Shown piece after piece: positions 23,306 to 30,742 of a stretch of 43,333 nt of DNA. The first letter of the stretch is position 1; each line of letters starts with the position of its first letter. A model generated the notes under the pieces. That model worked only from the letters and a program-made list of their open reading frames with translations. It did no database searches and was not told where the DNA came from. Origin of the DNA: a virus; IMG/VR virus record IMGVR_UViG_3300047473_000048, positions 1 to 43,333 of that record; one strand, given 5' to 3'. A program made the position numbers and the translations under genes.

Positions 23306-24144
23306 CCCAAGACCGCCTCATGACCCTAATCGAAATCGCCGGCAAAACAATGGAGTATGCCAAAGCCCTACAAACCTCTGCCTTCCGCAATCTCCGCCAA
23401 GACCTCCTCAACATCAACCAAGCCCTAAAACAAACCTCCGATCCCTTCGTCATTATCGTCCTAAAAACCTACCAAAACCGCCTTAACACGCTGGAAACTT
23501 TCCAACATTCAACACCACTAGACGAAACCCTTTTTGAAAGGCTGGTCGAGGAAAGAACTCACTTCAAGTTCTCCAAAGGAAGGAACAATCGAGCTCGGGA
23601 ATACTACGCCAACAAACGCGGAGAAGCTTACCAACCACGCCAACCAACCGCGCCAACCCCCTCGGCAAGAACCCAACCCACCCGACTCATCATCTCCCAA
23701 GAGGATATAAACCAAGCAGACTGGGAACTATACCAAGCAGACGTTGCCAAACAACGCGCCCAAGAGAACGCGGACCTTATCAAACAACGTGCCCAAGCCC
23801 AAGAAGACCTGGACCTTGCCACACAACGCGTCCAAGCGAACGCGGACCTTGCCACACAACGCGTCCAAGCGAACCTTGCCAGACTACACGCCAACTGCCA
23901 AGCCGCGGAGCGCAAAGCCTTCAACACTCCCCGCCCCCGCGAAGCGAACCAAGGCCCACCCCAAATCCCACCCCAAATCCCAACCTTCACCATGTCCCTC
24001 GAAACGGCCATGAGTATTCTCGGAATCACAGAGTTGCGCTTCCCACGCGAAGGCGAAGACCCATGGACAATAGACACGCCCCAAGCCCAAGAAGCCTACG
24101 AAAGGGTCTCAGCCGAACTCAATAACACTTCCTCTATTTTCTAA
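23296..24144 (+). CDS. Coiled-coil hypothetical protein with tandem repeats (282 aa)
   Basis: ATG at 23,296 overlaps the preceding gene by 10 bp and has AAGGAAAGG upstream; the longer frame from 23,116 is a shadow. The N-terminal 100 residues are helical (QDRLMTLIEIAGKTMEYAKA, NRLNTLETFQ). Residues ~135-200 form an Ala/Gln/Arg coiled coil including two copies of DLATQRVQANA, encoded by a 33-bp tandem repeat (23,812-23,874). The C-terminal part is Pro-rich then globular (FTMSLETAMSILGITELRFP). The family is not recognised; a structural or scaffold-type role is possible. Confidence 0.5.
   Translation: MSITQDRLMTLIEIAGKTMEYAKALQTSAFRNLRQDLLNINQALKQTSDPFVIIVLKTYQNRLNTLETFQHSTPLDETLFERLVEERTHFKFSKGRNNRAREYYANKRGEAYQPRQPTAPTPSARTQPTRLIISQEDINQADWELYQADVAKQRAQENADLIKQRAQAQEDLDLATQRVQANADLATQRVQANLARLHANCQAAERKAFNTPRPREANQGPPQIPPQIPTFTMSLETAMSILGITELRFPREGEDPWTIDTPQAQEAYERVSAELNNTSSIF
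23812..23874 (+). repeat. 33-bp in-frame tandem repeat, 1.9 copies
   Basis: GACCTTGCCACACAACGCGT then CCAAGCGAACGCG, repeated exactly except for the truncated end of the second copy. It encodes DLATQRVQANA twice. Identical copies indicate a recent duplication. Confidence 0.85.
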
Positions 24145-24160
24145 CCCCCACCAAACCCAA

Positions 24161-24216
24161 ACCCACGCGCGCTCGCAACGGTGGGGTCCGCCAAACCCAT
24201 GCGCGCTCGCAACGGT
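24161..24216 (+). repeat. Dispersed 22-33 bp repeat, copies A and B
   Basis: Copy A (24,161-24,193) reads ACCCACGCGCGCTCGCAACG followed by GTGGGGTCCGCCA. Copy B (24,195-24,216) reads ACCCATGCGCGCTCGCAACG followed by GT. Copy C lies 5.1 kb away at 29,358-29,390. A and C share all but three of 33 bases. All three are in intergenic DNA upstream of early genes. Confidence 0.85.
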
Positions 24217-24312
24217 AGCCAAAGCCAAACCCCCGCCAAGCTCGGATTGGTTAATGAAAGGTTAACCTAAGTTGGCATGCTTCTTGCATACTTCTTGCAT
24301 AGAAACGAACCC

Positions 24313-24341
24313 TTGCAAGATACCCTCTTTTCTGTCATAAT
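24313..24341 (+). promoter_or_regulatory. Rightward promoter candidate for the early operon
   Basis: TTGCAA (24,313-24,318), a 17-nt spacer and CATAAT (24,336-24,341). Transcription would start near 24,348, about 100 nt before the 109-residue gene at 24,447. It lies downstream of the palindrome and repeats that could be operators. Confidence 0.6.
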
Positions 24342-24446
24342 CCTCCTTCGACCCAGGCCAAGTCAGCGCTCGCGCTCCACCTCGGACTTTAAGCTAAGAC
24401 TTAAGCTAAGACTTTAGAATTAAATCACATGCTAGGAAGTGCTCAA

Positions 24447-24776
24447 ATGAAAACCACCGGAACCATCGAAACTACCAACGGTCATTTATTCACCCGAGAC
24501 CAACTCCTTGACCTTGACTGGCTCCGTATGGAAGTTGAAACCATCATAGAACGCGACTACGGCATTAGTCCTGCTGGTCTTAAAGTCCTTGCCAAACTAA
24601 ATGTCAATATCAAATGTCCAGAAGGCTCCGGCGCTATTCCCAAACTCAAACGTCAAGGCTTTGTTACCTACGAGACGCGTCCTTCCAAATACTACCCGAA
24701 TTTCTTCACCAATATCCCTGTCATTACTCCCAAGGGCTTCGAAGCTCTCGCCGTCGCTCGTTCTCTAGGCTGGTAA
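24447..24776 (+). CDS. Hypothetical protein (109 aa), possible winged-helix
   Basis: The ATG at 24,447 has AGGAAG 9 nt upstream; the in-frame ATG at 24,429 lacks one. The sequence LFTRDQLLDLDWLRMEVETI, VLAKLNVNIKC, and IPKLKRQGFVTYETRPSKYY with PVITPKGFEALAVARSLGW suggests a small helix-wing fold like phage DNA-binding proteins (helices then a beta hairpin and a closing ITPKGxEAL). This could be an early regulator, but the assignment is by general pattern only. Confidence 0.45.
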   Translation: MKTTGTIETTNGHLFTRDQLLDLDWLRMEVETIIERDYGISPAGLKVLAKLNVNIKCPEGSGAIPKLKRQGFVTYETRPSKYYPNFFTNIPVITPKGFEALAVARSLGW

Positions 24777-24781
24777 TTACC

Positions 24782-25162
24782 ATGACCCAAACTCCCCAAA
24801 TCATCATTACCTTTGTCGCCGGCTCGACCCATGACCTCCAAGTCGAAACGTGGATCAACGGCCAGCGCATCCTAACCCCGCTCCAAGACGGCACAGAAAT
24901 CCTTCAAATCCGTTGCCTTCTCCAAGAGCAAAAGCTCAAAGCCCTAAACGCAGCCAAGATCGACACGGCCATTGCCAAACAAAAGGACGACAAACGTCGG
25001 GCCAAGATCCAAGATTACGTTAGGGAATATCACCCTCGCCAGCTCGCCCTTGTCATGGGCCACGAAGCGCGCCTCAAACCAAGCTCGGCCTCAAGCCCAA
25101 GCGAAGCCCAAACAGAAGCCAACTTCCTAATCGCCCTTGCTACCAAAAACGACATTTTTTAG
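24782..25162 (+). CDS. Hypothetical protein (126 aa)
   Basis: ATG at 24,782, eight bases after the upstream stop. N-terminal beta strands (IIITFVAGSTHDLQVETWIN) are followed by a long charged helix (ALNAAKIDTAIAKQKDDKRR, AKIQDYVREYHPRQLALV) and a Ser/Ala tail. It is in the early operon between two other small unknown genes. The family is not recognised. Confidence 0.5.
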   Translation: MTQTPQIIITFVAGSTHDLQVETWINGQRILTPLQDGTEILQIRCLLQEQKLKALNAAKIDTAIAKQKDDKRRAKIQDYVREYHPRQLALVMGHEARLKPSSASSPSEAQTEANFLIALATKNDIF

Positions 25163-25189
25163 TCCCTTCCCTAACTAGGAGTCACCATT

Positions 25190-25507
25190 ATGTCTCGTTA
25201 CTTCTCTATCTCTAACGGCCTTCGTGGCTGCTACATGCCTGACAGCGCTTCGATTGTTCGCGTTGATACGCGCAAAGAATTGAAAGCGCTTGTCACCTAT
25301 GAGGCGCAGTTTGTCTTGAATGACGGGGACAAGGGCGGCAGCAAGAAGGCAATCGCCGCCGTAGTCGCGTCCACTTGGCGCGATCGTTCGGCCAGCTTGC
25401 CCTATTGCCTTACGATCAAGCCAGCTGGTTCCGGATCGTACCACTACGGACTTTTTATTGGTAACGCGACGCGCGCGGAATATCTCGCCAACGAAGAGGA
25501 ATCGTGA
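25190..25507 (+). CDS. Conserved hypothetical phage protein (SNGLRGCYMPDSAS)
   Basis: 105 residues; ATG at 25,190 with AGGAG. The start RYFSISNGLRGCYMPDSASI and VDTRKELKALVTYEA, then AIAAVVASTWRDRSASLPYC and YGLFIGNATRAEYL, recall a small early protein found in many phages of Proteobacteria. Its function is unknown. It overlaps the next gene's GTG start. Confidence 0.55.
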   Translation: MSRYFSISNGLRGCYMPDSASIVRVDTRKELKALVTYEAQFVLNDGDKGGSKKAIAAVVASTWRDRSASLPYCLTIKPAGSGSYHYGLFIGNATRAEYLANEEES

Positions 25508-25509
25508 CC

Positions 25510-25770
25510 ATGACCCAACTCCCCTGTATCCATTCTAACGGCACTTCTCGCCAATCCCTTTTCGACCAATACGAAACTGCTTGGCACGCCGTCGATAAGG
25601 CCCTCGACGCCCTTGGCGCCATCGAAGTCCACGGTCGCGATTACTATCCCCTCGGCAGCGAAGCCGCCTCCACCGCCCATAAAGAACATAGGGCGCGGAT
25701 AAAGGCCCTCGCCACCGTAAAAGAAGAGCTTTTCCAAATCCTCGATCACATAGAAATGAAAAGACCCTAA
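25510..25770 (+). CDS. Conserved hypothetical phage protein (GRDYYPxG)
   Basis: 86 residues from the ATG at 25,510; a GTG two codons earlier (25,504) overlaps the upstream stop and is an equally coupled start. The sequence SLFDQYETAWHAVDKALDAL, HGRDYYPLGSEA and HKEHRARIKALATVKEELFQ forms helix-turn-helix-like coiled segments. GRDYYP and the spacing recur in small phage proteins of unknown function. Confidence 0.55.
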   Translation: MTQLPCIHSNGTSRQSLFDQYETAWHAVDKALDALGAIEVHGRDYYPLGSEAASTAHKEHRARIKALATVKEELFQILDHIEMKRP

Positions 25771-25846
25771 CTCCACCACCACCACCACCCAGAGCCGCCT
25801 AGCGGCACCACGGCCCGAGGGCCAAACCACGAAAGTCACCGCCACC

Positions 25847-25903
25847 ATGACCCAAATTTTCATCCTCGCCCATCCGACCTCTACCTCCGTGGTAGGCCAC
25901 TGA
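25847..25903 (+). CDS. Possible 18-residue leader peptide before the AAA+ ATPase gene
   Basis: ATG at 25,847 to TGA at 25,903, product MTQIFILAHPTSTSVVGH; the next start follows after one base. No good ribosome binding site is visible. The 76 bp before it hold two small hairpins (GCCGC/GCGGC and GGCCC/GGGCC). It may be a translational leader or chance. Confidence 0.25.
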   Translation: MTQIFILAHPTSTSVVGH

Positions 25904-25904
25904 C

Positions 25905-27317
25905 ATGGCCCGTCGCACCCTCGCAGACTATGAAGCCATCATAGGCCAGCCACCCCGCGCCGGCAACACCAGTGCCATCTTAGACGCTACCGGCCACAAC
26001 ATCCACAAGGCCGAGGCCCTCACCGAATGGCTTGTTTTGAGCGGCATCCCAGCGAAGTCCGCTCGCCAAGCCTCTGCCTTCAACCGGGCCAAAGCCTATG
26101 CTATCCCCAATTATCTCGGTGGCTGGCGCAAAAACGTCAACCCTAGCTTTGCCATCCTGGCTGATGGTCTCGAAGCCCTCGAAAGCTTCGACTTTGACAG
26201 CCAAAGTCCAAGCCCAAGCCCAGGCCCAACCTCACCGGAGCCTCTCCCCACGTCCGAACCCATGCCAGAACCCCAACATCTCAAAACCATGATATCGGCC
26301 GAGGTCTCCACCGCCGTCGCCAAATTCATGTCCACTTACAAAGTCGAAGTTGAACTCGGCCCCAAAGAAAAGGCCAAAGTCCAAGAGTGGACTAGAAGCG
26401 AAGCCCAACTCGAAGCTGAGGCCGTGGCCCTAGCCACTATCACCAAGCTAATGCCCCCTCGGACCATCACCATCGCCAACCCCCTCAAGGGCACCACCAT
26501 CCCTATCGGCCTTCAACACAAAAACTTCGACAAACTTCTTCGCGCTTGCCAAACCCGCGATCACAAAGGCCATCGCCTGAATATTTGGCTCACAGGCTCC
26601 ACAGGCTCTGGCAAAACCTCGGCAGCAGCCGCCGTCGCCAAAGCCCTAGAGCTTCCTTTCGGCGCCGACAGCTCCCTGGACGCCGATTACAAAGTCTTTG
26701 GCTATAACAACGCCCAGGGCCAATATGTTGGCACTGAGTTCTTTCGGATCTTCACTGGAGGCGGCGTGTATATCGCCGATGAGATAGATGCCTGGCACCC
26801 TTCGGCCTTGGTCGCCCTCAACTCTGCCCTTGCCAACGGTTTTGCCAACTTCCCATGCGGTATGAAAACACGTCACCCCGACTGTATCATAATCGCTTGT
26901 GCTAATACTTGGGGCATGGGCGCGACCAACGATTATGTCGGGCGCTCAAAGCTTGACGCCGCCACGCTCAATCGGTTCCAACCTAAAATCGAGTGGCCCC
27001 TCGACGAAGACCTCGAAAGCGCCATAGCCCAAGCCCAGGCTGGCGATCTCGGCATTCGCTGGCACGATCTAGTCTGCAAAGTCCGTCGAGCCGCCTCTAC
27101 CCAAGGAATTAAGATCATCATTAGCCCCCGAGATACTATCAACGGCATTGCCCTACTACTCCAAGGCTTCACTTGGGGCGAAACCGTGGAAATGACCTTT
27201 GGTGCAGGTCTAAGCCTCGACCAGCGCCGTTCTCTCCAACTCGGCCCTGAGCTAGTGTCCACCTTCAAGGTCGCCCATCACCAAGAGGCCCAAGGGGCAA
27301 AGGAGTTAGCAGAATGA
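25905..27317 (+). CDS. MoxR/CobS-type AAA+ ATPase
   Basis: 470 residues. The N-terminal ~90 residues have an HTH-like helical region (ALTEWLVLSGIPAKSARQAS), followed by a Pro/Ser linker (SPSPSPGPTSPEPLP) and a helix. The AAA+ module starts near residue 195: Walker A GSTGSGKT (231-238), Walker B GVYIADEID (~286-294), sensor-like IIACANTWG and arginine-rich DYVGRSKLDAATLNRF. The lid is C-terminal. This matches MoxR/CbbQ/CobS ATPases carried by phages, which remodel a protein partner using ATP. The next gene is translationally coupled (ATGA) and encodes a DUF7192-like protein, matching the ATPase-plus-VWA-type pairing of this superfamily. Confidence 0.8.
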   Translation: MARRTLADYEAIIGQPPRAGNTSAILDATGHNIHKAEALTEWLVLSGIPAKSARQASAFNRAKAYAIPNYLGGWRKNVNPSFAILADGLEALESFDFDSQSPSPSPGPTSPEPLPTSEPMPEPQHLKTMISAEVSTAVAKFMSTYKVEVELGPKEKAKVQEWTRSEAQLEAEAVALATITKLMPPRTITIANPLKGTTIPIGLQHKNFDKLLRACQTRDHKGHRLNIWLTGSTGSGKTSAAAAVAKALELPFGADSSLDADYKVFGYNNAQGQYVGTEFFRIFTGGGVYIADEIDAWHPSALVALNSALANGFANFPCGMKTRHPDCIIIACANTWGMGATNDYVGRSKLDAATLNRFQPKIEWPLDEDLESAIAQAQAGDLGIRWHDLVCKVRRAASTQGIKIIISPRDTINGIALLLQGFTWGETVEMTFGAGLSLDQRRSLQLGPELVSTFKVAHHQEAQGAKELAE

Positions 27318-28132
27318 TCCGCCTCTTTGACAGCCCCAACTCCCTCGCCGAGGCTTATGCCATCGCCCGTCCTGGGAACGCCCGTCCTAGGAAAACTCAC
27401 AGCCCCTACCTCCTCACATGGTTCGGCGGGGAAACTCGCGAGGAAAGCCTCCACCGAGCATCCGTCGGCGATGCCAGCCTCGTTCCCCAAGCCGAAGCCC
27501 TTCTATCGTCCTTTGACTTCGCCATCGAAACCCCTCACAAGGAAATCCACCCTTGCGTAGCCGGAGGCTGGCCCTCAATCCCCGACACTCTCGCCGGCAG
27601 GCCCCTAACCATGCGGCGGATCGTCCACCAACCCGACGAAAATGCGCCCATAACCATCCTAGTCATGGGCGTCAGTTCAGGCGAAATCAGCGCCCCCATC
27701 CTCCACCGTCGAGGCGTTGGTATCTTAGCCCTAGTCATGGCCCTAGCCCGCGCTCGGCCCATTACCCTCAAACAAGTCGCCACCATGCACGGCCACGACG
27801 CCGCAGGCGAAACCATTTTCGTCACTCACATCAACACAGCGCCCCTTGACCTCGCCTCGGCTTGCTGGACCCTAACTTCCCAAGGCTTCATGCGACGCAT
27901 GAACTACGACCTCGCCGAGACCATCAACGGCTTCGATGGGAATTGGCCCCAAAAATATCGCTACGGCAATGCCCAATCCTATCTCGACTACATTGTCACC
28001 CTCCTCGGCTATGATCCTGCCACCACCCTCGTCATCAAGCCCGCGGAAGCAAACGACGATCTAGTTCGAAGGCCCGTCCAATGGATCACGGAGCAAGTAA
28101 ACAAATTCATCACCAAAGATGAAGAAGAATAA
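27314..28132 (+). CDS. DUF7192-like partner of the AAA+ ATPase
   Basis: 272 residues; its ATG overlaps the ATPase stop. The pattern LLTWFGGETREESLHRASVG, DASLVPQAEALL, CVAGGWPSIPDTLAGRPLTM and RRIVHQPDENAPITILV, then ILALVMALARARPITL and NTAPLDLASACWTLTSQGFM, fits the phage DUF7192 family as I remember it. The central part looks like a von Willebrand A-type Rossmann fold (ITILVMGVSSGEIS in place of DxSxS), so it may be the adaptor or substrate acted on by the ATPase. The usual MIDAS Asp-x-Ser-x-Ser is not intact here. Function in infection unknown. Confidence 0.6.
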   Translation: MIRLFDSPNSLAEAYAIARPGNARPRKTHSPYLLTWFGGETREESLHRASVGDASLVPQAEALLSSFDFAIETPHKEIHPCVAGGWPSIPDTLAGRPLTMRRIVHQPDENAPITILVMGVSSGEISAPILHRRGVGILALVMALARARPITLKQVATMHGHDAAGETIFVTHINTAPLDLASACWTLTSQGFMRRMNYDLAETINGFDGNWPQKYRYGNAQSYLDYIVTLLGYDPATTLVIKPAEANDDLVRRPVQWITEQVNKFITKDEEE

Positions 28133-28145
28133 AGGAACCCCACAA

Positions 28146-28400
28146 ATGACCTCCATCCCCTACGCCAAGCTCTCGGAACTTCGACCCGGCGACAACCTGA
28201 TCGCCGACATCGGCTTCAATTGCCTCCGCCCAGGCTTTGTTTGCAAAGTCTTCGCCGAAGGCGACCAACTCTACATCACCTGCGCCAAAGGAAGACACTG
28301 GCTGACCGAGCAACTCTACGGCGACACATTAGTCGGCTTTTGGCTTCAAGAAGAGAAGCCCAAAACCCAAAACCCCTCCAACCAAGGACCCCAATCATGA
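28146..28400 (+). CDS. Small SH3-like hypothetical protein (84 aa)
   Basis: ATG at 28,146 with AAGGA; the frame from 28,119 has no ribosome site. IPYAKLSELRPGDNLIADIG, FVCKVFAEGDQLYITCAKGR and HWLTEQ look like a small beta barrel of the kind read as KLSELxPGDxVxADxGF in phages. Its stop overlaps the next start (ATGA). Function unknown. Confidence 0.5.
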   Translation: MTSIPYAKLSELRPGDNLIADIGFNCLRPGFVCKVFAEGDQLYITCAKGRHWLTEQLYGDTLVGFWLQEEKPKTQNPSNQGPQS

Positions 28401-28639
28401 CCTTCGGCCACAACCCCACCCATCCCCAAGCCAAAAAGGCCCGGGCCGCCTCGATCAAAGACGACCTACCCTATTGGCAACAAATCCAAGTAAACCTCAT
28501 CTTCACCGCTCTAGGTACCACCCCCACCGCCACCAAGCAAGCCATCATCCGAGCCCTTCAGTTCGCCTATCGCAAAGGCTATACCAAAGGCTACGGCGAT
28601 GGTACCAACATCGTCCAACAGGAAGCCCTCCCATCATGA
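28397..28639 (+). CDS. Small hypothetical protein (80 aa)
   Basis: ATG at 28,397 overlaps the previous stop. Basic N-terminus (HPQAKKARAASIKDDLPYWQ) followed by a helical/Gly segment (AIIRALQFAYRKGYTKGYGD). Couples to the next gene by ATGA. The family is not recognised. Confidence 0.45.
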   Translation: MTFGHNPTHPQAKKARAASIKDDLPYWQQIQVNLIFTALGTTPTATKQAIIRALQFAYRKGYTKGYGDGTNIVQQEALPS

Positions 28640-28872
28640 CCCCCCGCGAACGCGCAAGCGCCATTGCCGACGCCCAAAACGCTTTAGACAGGCTCAAGCC
28701 CCTCCGCTCCCGAGCCCAATTTCTAGGCCCAATCCTTGACCTGCCAAAAGGCCCTGAACTCCGTGTCGTCACGGCCTACTACTTACAGGATGGCGCCCTT
28801 TGGGCTCACGGCGTTTACCTCCACCGCCATTTCTTCGAGGCTTGGCTCCAGCCAAAGGACGCCCAGCCATGA
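28636..28872 (+). CDS. Small hypothetical protein (78 aa)
   Basis: ATG at 28,636 overlaps the previous stop. An N-terminal helix (RERASAIADAQNALDRLKPL) is followed by beta strands (LRVVTAYYLQDGALWAHGVY). Coupled on both sides by ATGA. The family is not recognised. Confidence 0.45.
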   Translation: MTPRERASAIADAQNALDRLKPLRSRAQFLGPILDLPKGPELRVVTAYYLQDGALWAHGVYLHRHFFEAWLQPKDAQP

Positions 28873-29330
28873 CCTCCGCTCACTCCATCCTCATTTACCA
28901 AGTCTTCGACTGGACCTCCGACGATGGCGCCCACCAAGTCCGTTTTTGGGCTACTCCTATCCTCGAAGCCATTGCCAAAGGCACCCTTCCCCATGAAAAA
29001 CTAGCTGTCCTGCTCGACCGCGAATGGTGCCGTCTTTGGCTTACCAAGCGTGACCCCGATATCATCAAGGTCCGAGCCTTTACCCAAGCCCAAATCGACG
29101 AGCCCGTCCTCGGCATCGAAATACCCGAGCGCCATCCCAACGGCCATCCCACCATCCTCCTAATCGACGGTAGCCATCGAATGTACCGTCGCTATTTGGA
29201 CAACTACGAAGATTGCCTCTGGCATGTAGTCCGCTACCCCCACTGGCTACCCTACAGCGAGAGCTTCGGCAAGCCCCTTCCCACACCCACACCCAAAACC
29301 AAAAACAAAGACCCATGGATATGGATATGA
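28869..29330 (+). CDS. Hypothetical protein with ParB-like LIDGSHR motif
   Basis: 153 residues, ATG at 28,869 in an ATGA overlap. The segment TILLIDGSHRMYRRYLDNYE resembles the nucleotide-binding loop of ParB/sulfiredoxin-type domains (xxDGxHRxxAA) and is preceded by IEIPERHPNGHP, followed by LWHVVRYPHWLPY. Small phage proteins with VVDGNHRxVRR exist, with unknown function. The C-terminus has a PTPTPK low-complexity tail. Confidence 0.5.
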   Translation: MTSAHSILIYQVFDWTSDDGAHQVRFWATPILEAIAKGTLPHEKLAVLLDREWCRLWLTKRDPDIIKVRAFTQAQIDEPVLGIEIPERHPNGHPTILLIDGSHRMYRRYLDNYEDCLWHVVRYPHWLPYSESFGKPLPTPTPKTKNKDPWIWI

Positions 29331-29337
29331 GCCCTCT

Positions 29338-29352
29338 CCCCGCGAAGCGGGG
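29338..29352 (+). repeat. Very stable mini-hairpin CCCCGCGAAGCGGGG
   Basis: A 6-bp GC stem closed by a GAA loop; the centre is GCGAAGC, known as an exceptionally stable DNA mini-hairpin. It lies in the 98-bp gap before the gene at 29,429 and immediately precedes copy C of the dispersed repeat. No U-run follows, so termination is unlikely. Confidence 0.6.
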
Positions 29353-29357
29353 TGGAA

Positions 29358-29390
29358 ACCCATGCGCGCTCGCAACGGTGGAGTCTGCCA
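29358..29390 (+). repeat. Dispersed 33-bp repeat, copy C
   Basis: ACCCATGCGCGCTCGCAACG followed by GTGGAGTCTGCCA; three differences in 33 from copy A at 24,161-24,193. It lies between two early genes, 40 bp before the next start. Confidence 0.85.
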
Positions 29391-29428
29391 GCCAACCCCA
29401 ATCCAAACCCTCCAAGGAGCCTTCTCCC

Positions 29429-29653
29429 ATGACCAAACCTAAATCCGCCACCTCCAACCCCGCCAATCCCAATCGTTGGGACCCCACCATCGCCGAAGCC
29501 TTCCCCAGTTTCGGCCCTCACTCTCGCGACCTCCTTAAATCCCTCATGCAAACGGCCTACCTAATCGGAAAAGTCGAAGGCATCACCCACGCCACCAAAA
29601 TCCTCGGCCACGACCCCCTCTCTCAACCCCAGCCAAAGGACACTCGGCCATGA
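29429..29653 (+). CDS. Small hypothetical protein (74 aa)
   Basis: ATG at 29,429 with AAGGAG 9 nt upstream. After a polar N-terminus (KPKSATSNPANPNRWDP), HSRDLLKSLMQTAYLIGKVE and GITHATKILG suggest two helices. Coupled to the next gene by ATGA. The family is not recognised. Confidence 0.45.
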   Translation: MTKPKSATSNPANPNRWDPTIAEAFPSFGPHSRDLLKSLMQTAYLIGKVEGITHATKILGHDPLSQPQPKDTRP

Positions 29654-29943
29654 CATCCCCCACTTCCTCCCTCCCCACTCTTAACTCCCTTACCATCTAT
29701 GCCGAACTCCAAGCTCTCTTCGATGAAATCCGCCACCGAGTCGGCCCTTGCAACATTAGCCTATGGTCTTGGGCCTCCGACGAAGTAGACTTCCACATCA
29801 AAACTGGCTACGGCGCCAACGAGATCGAGGTCCGCGGCAAAGAAATTTGGGTCATTTGCGAAGAGTTCATCCGCCGCCGCGACTTTACCGAAGGCCAGAA
29901 GACCCTGAAACTAGGACCGCCCACCATCGACAACGAGCCCTAA
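29650..29943 (+). CDS. Hypothetical protein (97 aa)
   Basis: ATG at 29,650 overlaps the previous stop. Helix then beta strands (IYAELQALFDEIRHRVGPCN, ISLWSWASDEVDFHIKTGYG). Last gene before a terminator-like hairpin, so it closes a transcript segment. The family is not recognised. Confidence 0.45.
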   Translation: MTSPTSSLPTLNSLTIYAELQALFDEIRHRVGPCNISLWSWASDEVDFHIKTGYGANEIEVRGKEIWVICEEFIRRRDFTEGQKTLKLGPPTIDNEP

Positions 29944-29968
29944 CCACGGCTTCGCTGCCAGGCGTAAG

Positions 29969-30002
29969 AGGGCCACAAGCAAGCTCCTTGTTTGTGGCCC
30001 TT
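29969..30002 (+). terminator. Intrinsic terminator-like hairpin
   Basis: AGGGCCACAAGCAAG pairs with CTTGTTTGTGGCCCT around a CTC-type loop, one mismatch, followed by TTTA. It lies 25 bp after the stop of the 97-residue gene and before the next gene at 30,063. Confidence 0.6.
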
Positions 30003-30062
30003 TAGCGCTTGCCAGCCCCCTCCAAACCTGCTAAGATACCCTCTCACGTGGAGATCCTTCAA

Positions 30063-30368
30063 ATGCCCCGGCCCTCCCATTACACCGACGTACTAAACGC
30101 CATTGTCAAGCAAATGAACCTCGACCGCGATATTTCTTCGACCGAAGAACTCATCATCCTGGCCGATATTTTCTCCCACTTCAACGGCGTCTATCACGTC
30201 GCCGCCAGCCTAACCCTAGAGGACACCATCCGCTTCGTCCACCGGATTATCTGCCACGCCTCGGCCGAATACTTTAAAGACGCCGCCGCGGACATGGCCC
30301 TCTTCAAGCGCCGCGAAAGGTCCCAGGCCACCCAGGCCACCCATCTCGGTTCTTCCAAACTCGACTAA
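30063..30368 (+). CDS. Hypothetical protein (101 aa)
   Basis: The ATG at 30,063 has GGAG upstream; a TTG at 30,009 sits inside the post-terminator sequence and is rejected. Mostly helical: YTDVLNAIVKQMNLDRDISS, EELIILADIFSHFNGVYHVA and RFVHRIICHASAEYF. As the first gene after the hairpin it may begin a new transcription segment. The family is not recognised. Confidence 0.5.
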   Translation: MPRPSHYTDVLNAIVKQMNLDRDISSTEELIILADIFSHFNGVYHVAASLTLEDTIRFVHRIICHASAEYFKDAAADMALFKRRERSQATQATHLGSSKLD

Positions 30369-30382
30369 GGGACCAAGCCTCG

Positions 30383-30742
30383 ATGAACTACTTCGCCGCC
30401 GACAGGCCCAAACTCTCCCCCAGCAGCCGACCCATGTTCACGACCCTTCCCTATTCTCTGCCCCCTCTCATCATCAATCCAAAGGCCGAAGGCATTTTCA
30501 CCGTCACCGTTTGGTTGGCGATGGAAACTAACGGCTTCCAACCTCACACTTGCGAAGTCACCACCCAGCGCCTAACCTATCTCCTAGAGGACTACATCGA
30601 AGACCCCGAGCTAATCTTAGCCCTGTTCTTCGGCTGGCATCCGCCCCAAGCCAAGCCCCAAGCCAAGCCCCAAGCCAAGCCCCAAGCCAAGCCCCAAGCC
30701 AAACCTACACCCTTCTTCCCAGTCCCTGAAGGATTTCTCTAA
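30383..30742 (+). CDS. Hypothetical protein with QAKP repeats (119 aa)
   Basis: ATG at 30,383, AGGGA upstream. A beta-rich core (GIFTVTVWLAMETNGFQPHT, RLTYLLEDYIEDPELIL) is followed by five copies of QAKP encoded by a 12-bp tandem repeat (30,644-30,703). The stop overlaps the next ATG (TAATG). The core is not recognised. Confidence 0.5.
   Translation: MNYFAADRPKLSPSSRPMFTTLPYSLPPLIINPKAEGIFTVTVWLAMETNGFQPHTCEVTTQRLTYLLEDYIEDPELILALFFGWHPPQAKPQAKPQAKPQAKPQAKPTPFFPVPEGFL
30644..30703 (+). repeat. 12-bp in-frame tandem repeat, five copies
   Basis: CCCCAAGCCAAG repeated five times (last copy with one change), encoding QAKP units. Likely slippage-prone; copy number may vary between phage isolates. 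Confidence 0.9.

Larger units (their letters stand above)
24145..24446 (+). other. 302-bp intergenic control region with repeats
   Basis: It holds two copies of the dispersed CATGCGCGCTCGCAACGGT repeat (24,161 and 24,195), a GGTTAATGAAAGGTTAACC segment with the 10-bp palindrome AGGTTAACCT (possible operator), the direct repeat CTTCTTGCATA twice near 24,280-24,301, a good promoter candidate (24,313-24,341), and TTAAGCTAAGAC twice near 24,390-24,413. Together these suggest a regulated second promoter for the early genes. Confidence 0.55.

Noticed and set aside
24161-24216. CRISPR array from the repeated GCGCGCTCGCAACGGT
   Set aside because: Only two adjacent copies 34 bp apart with no real spacers, and a third copy 5 kb away.
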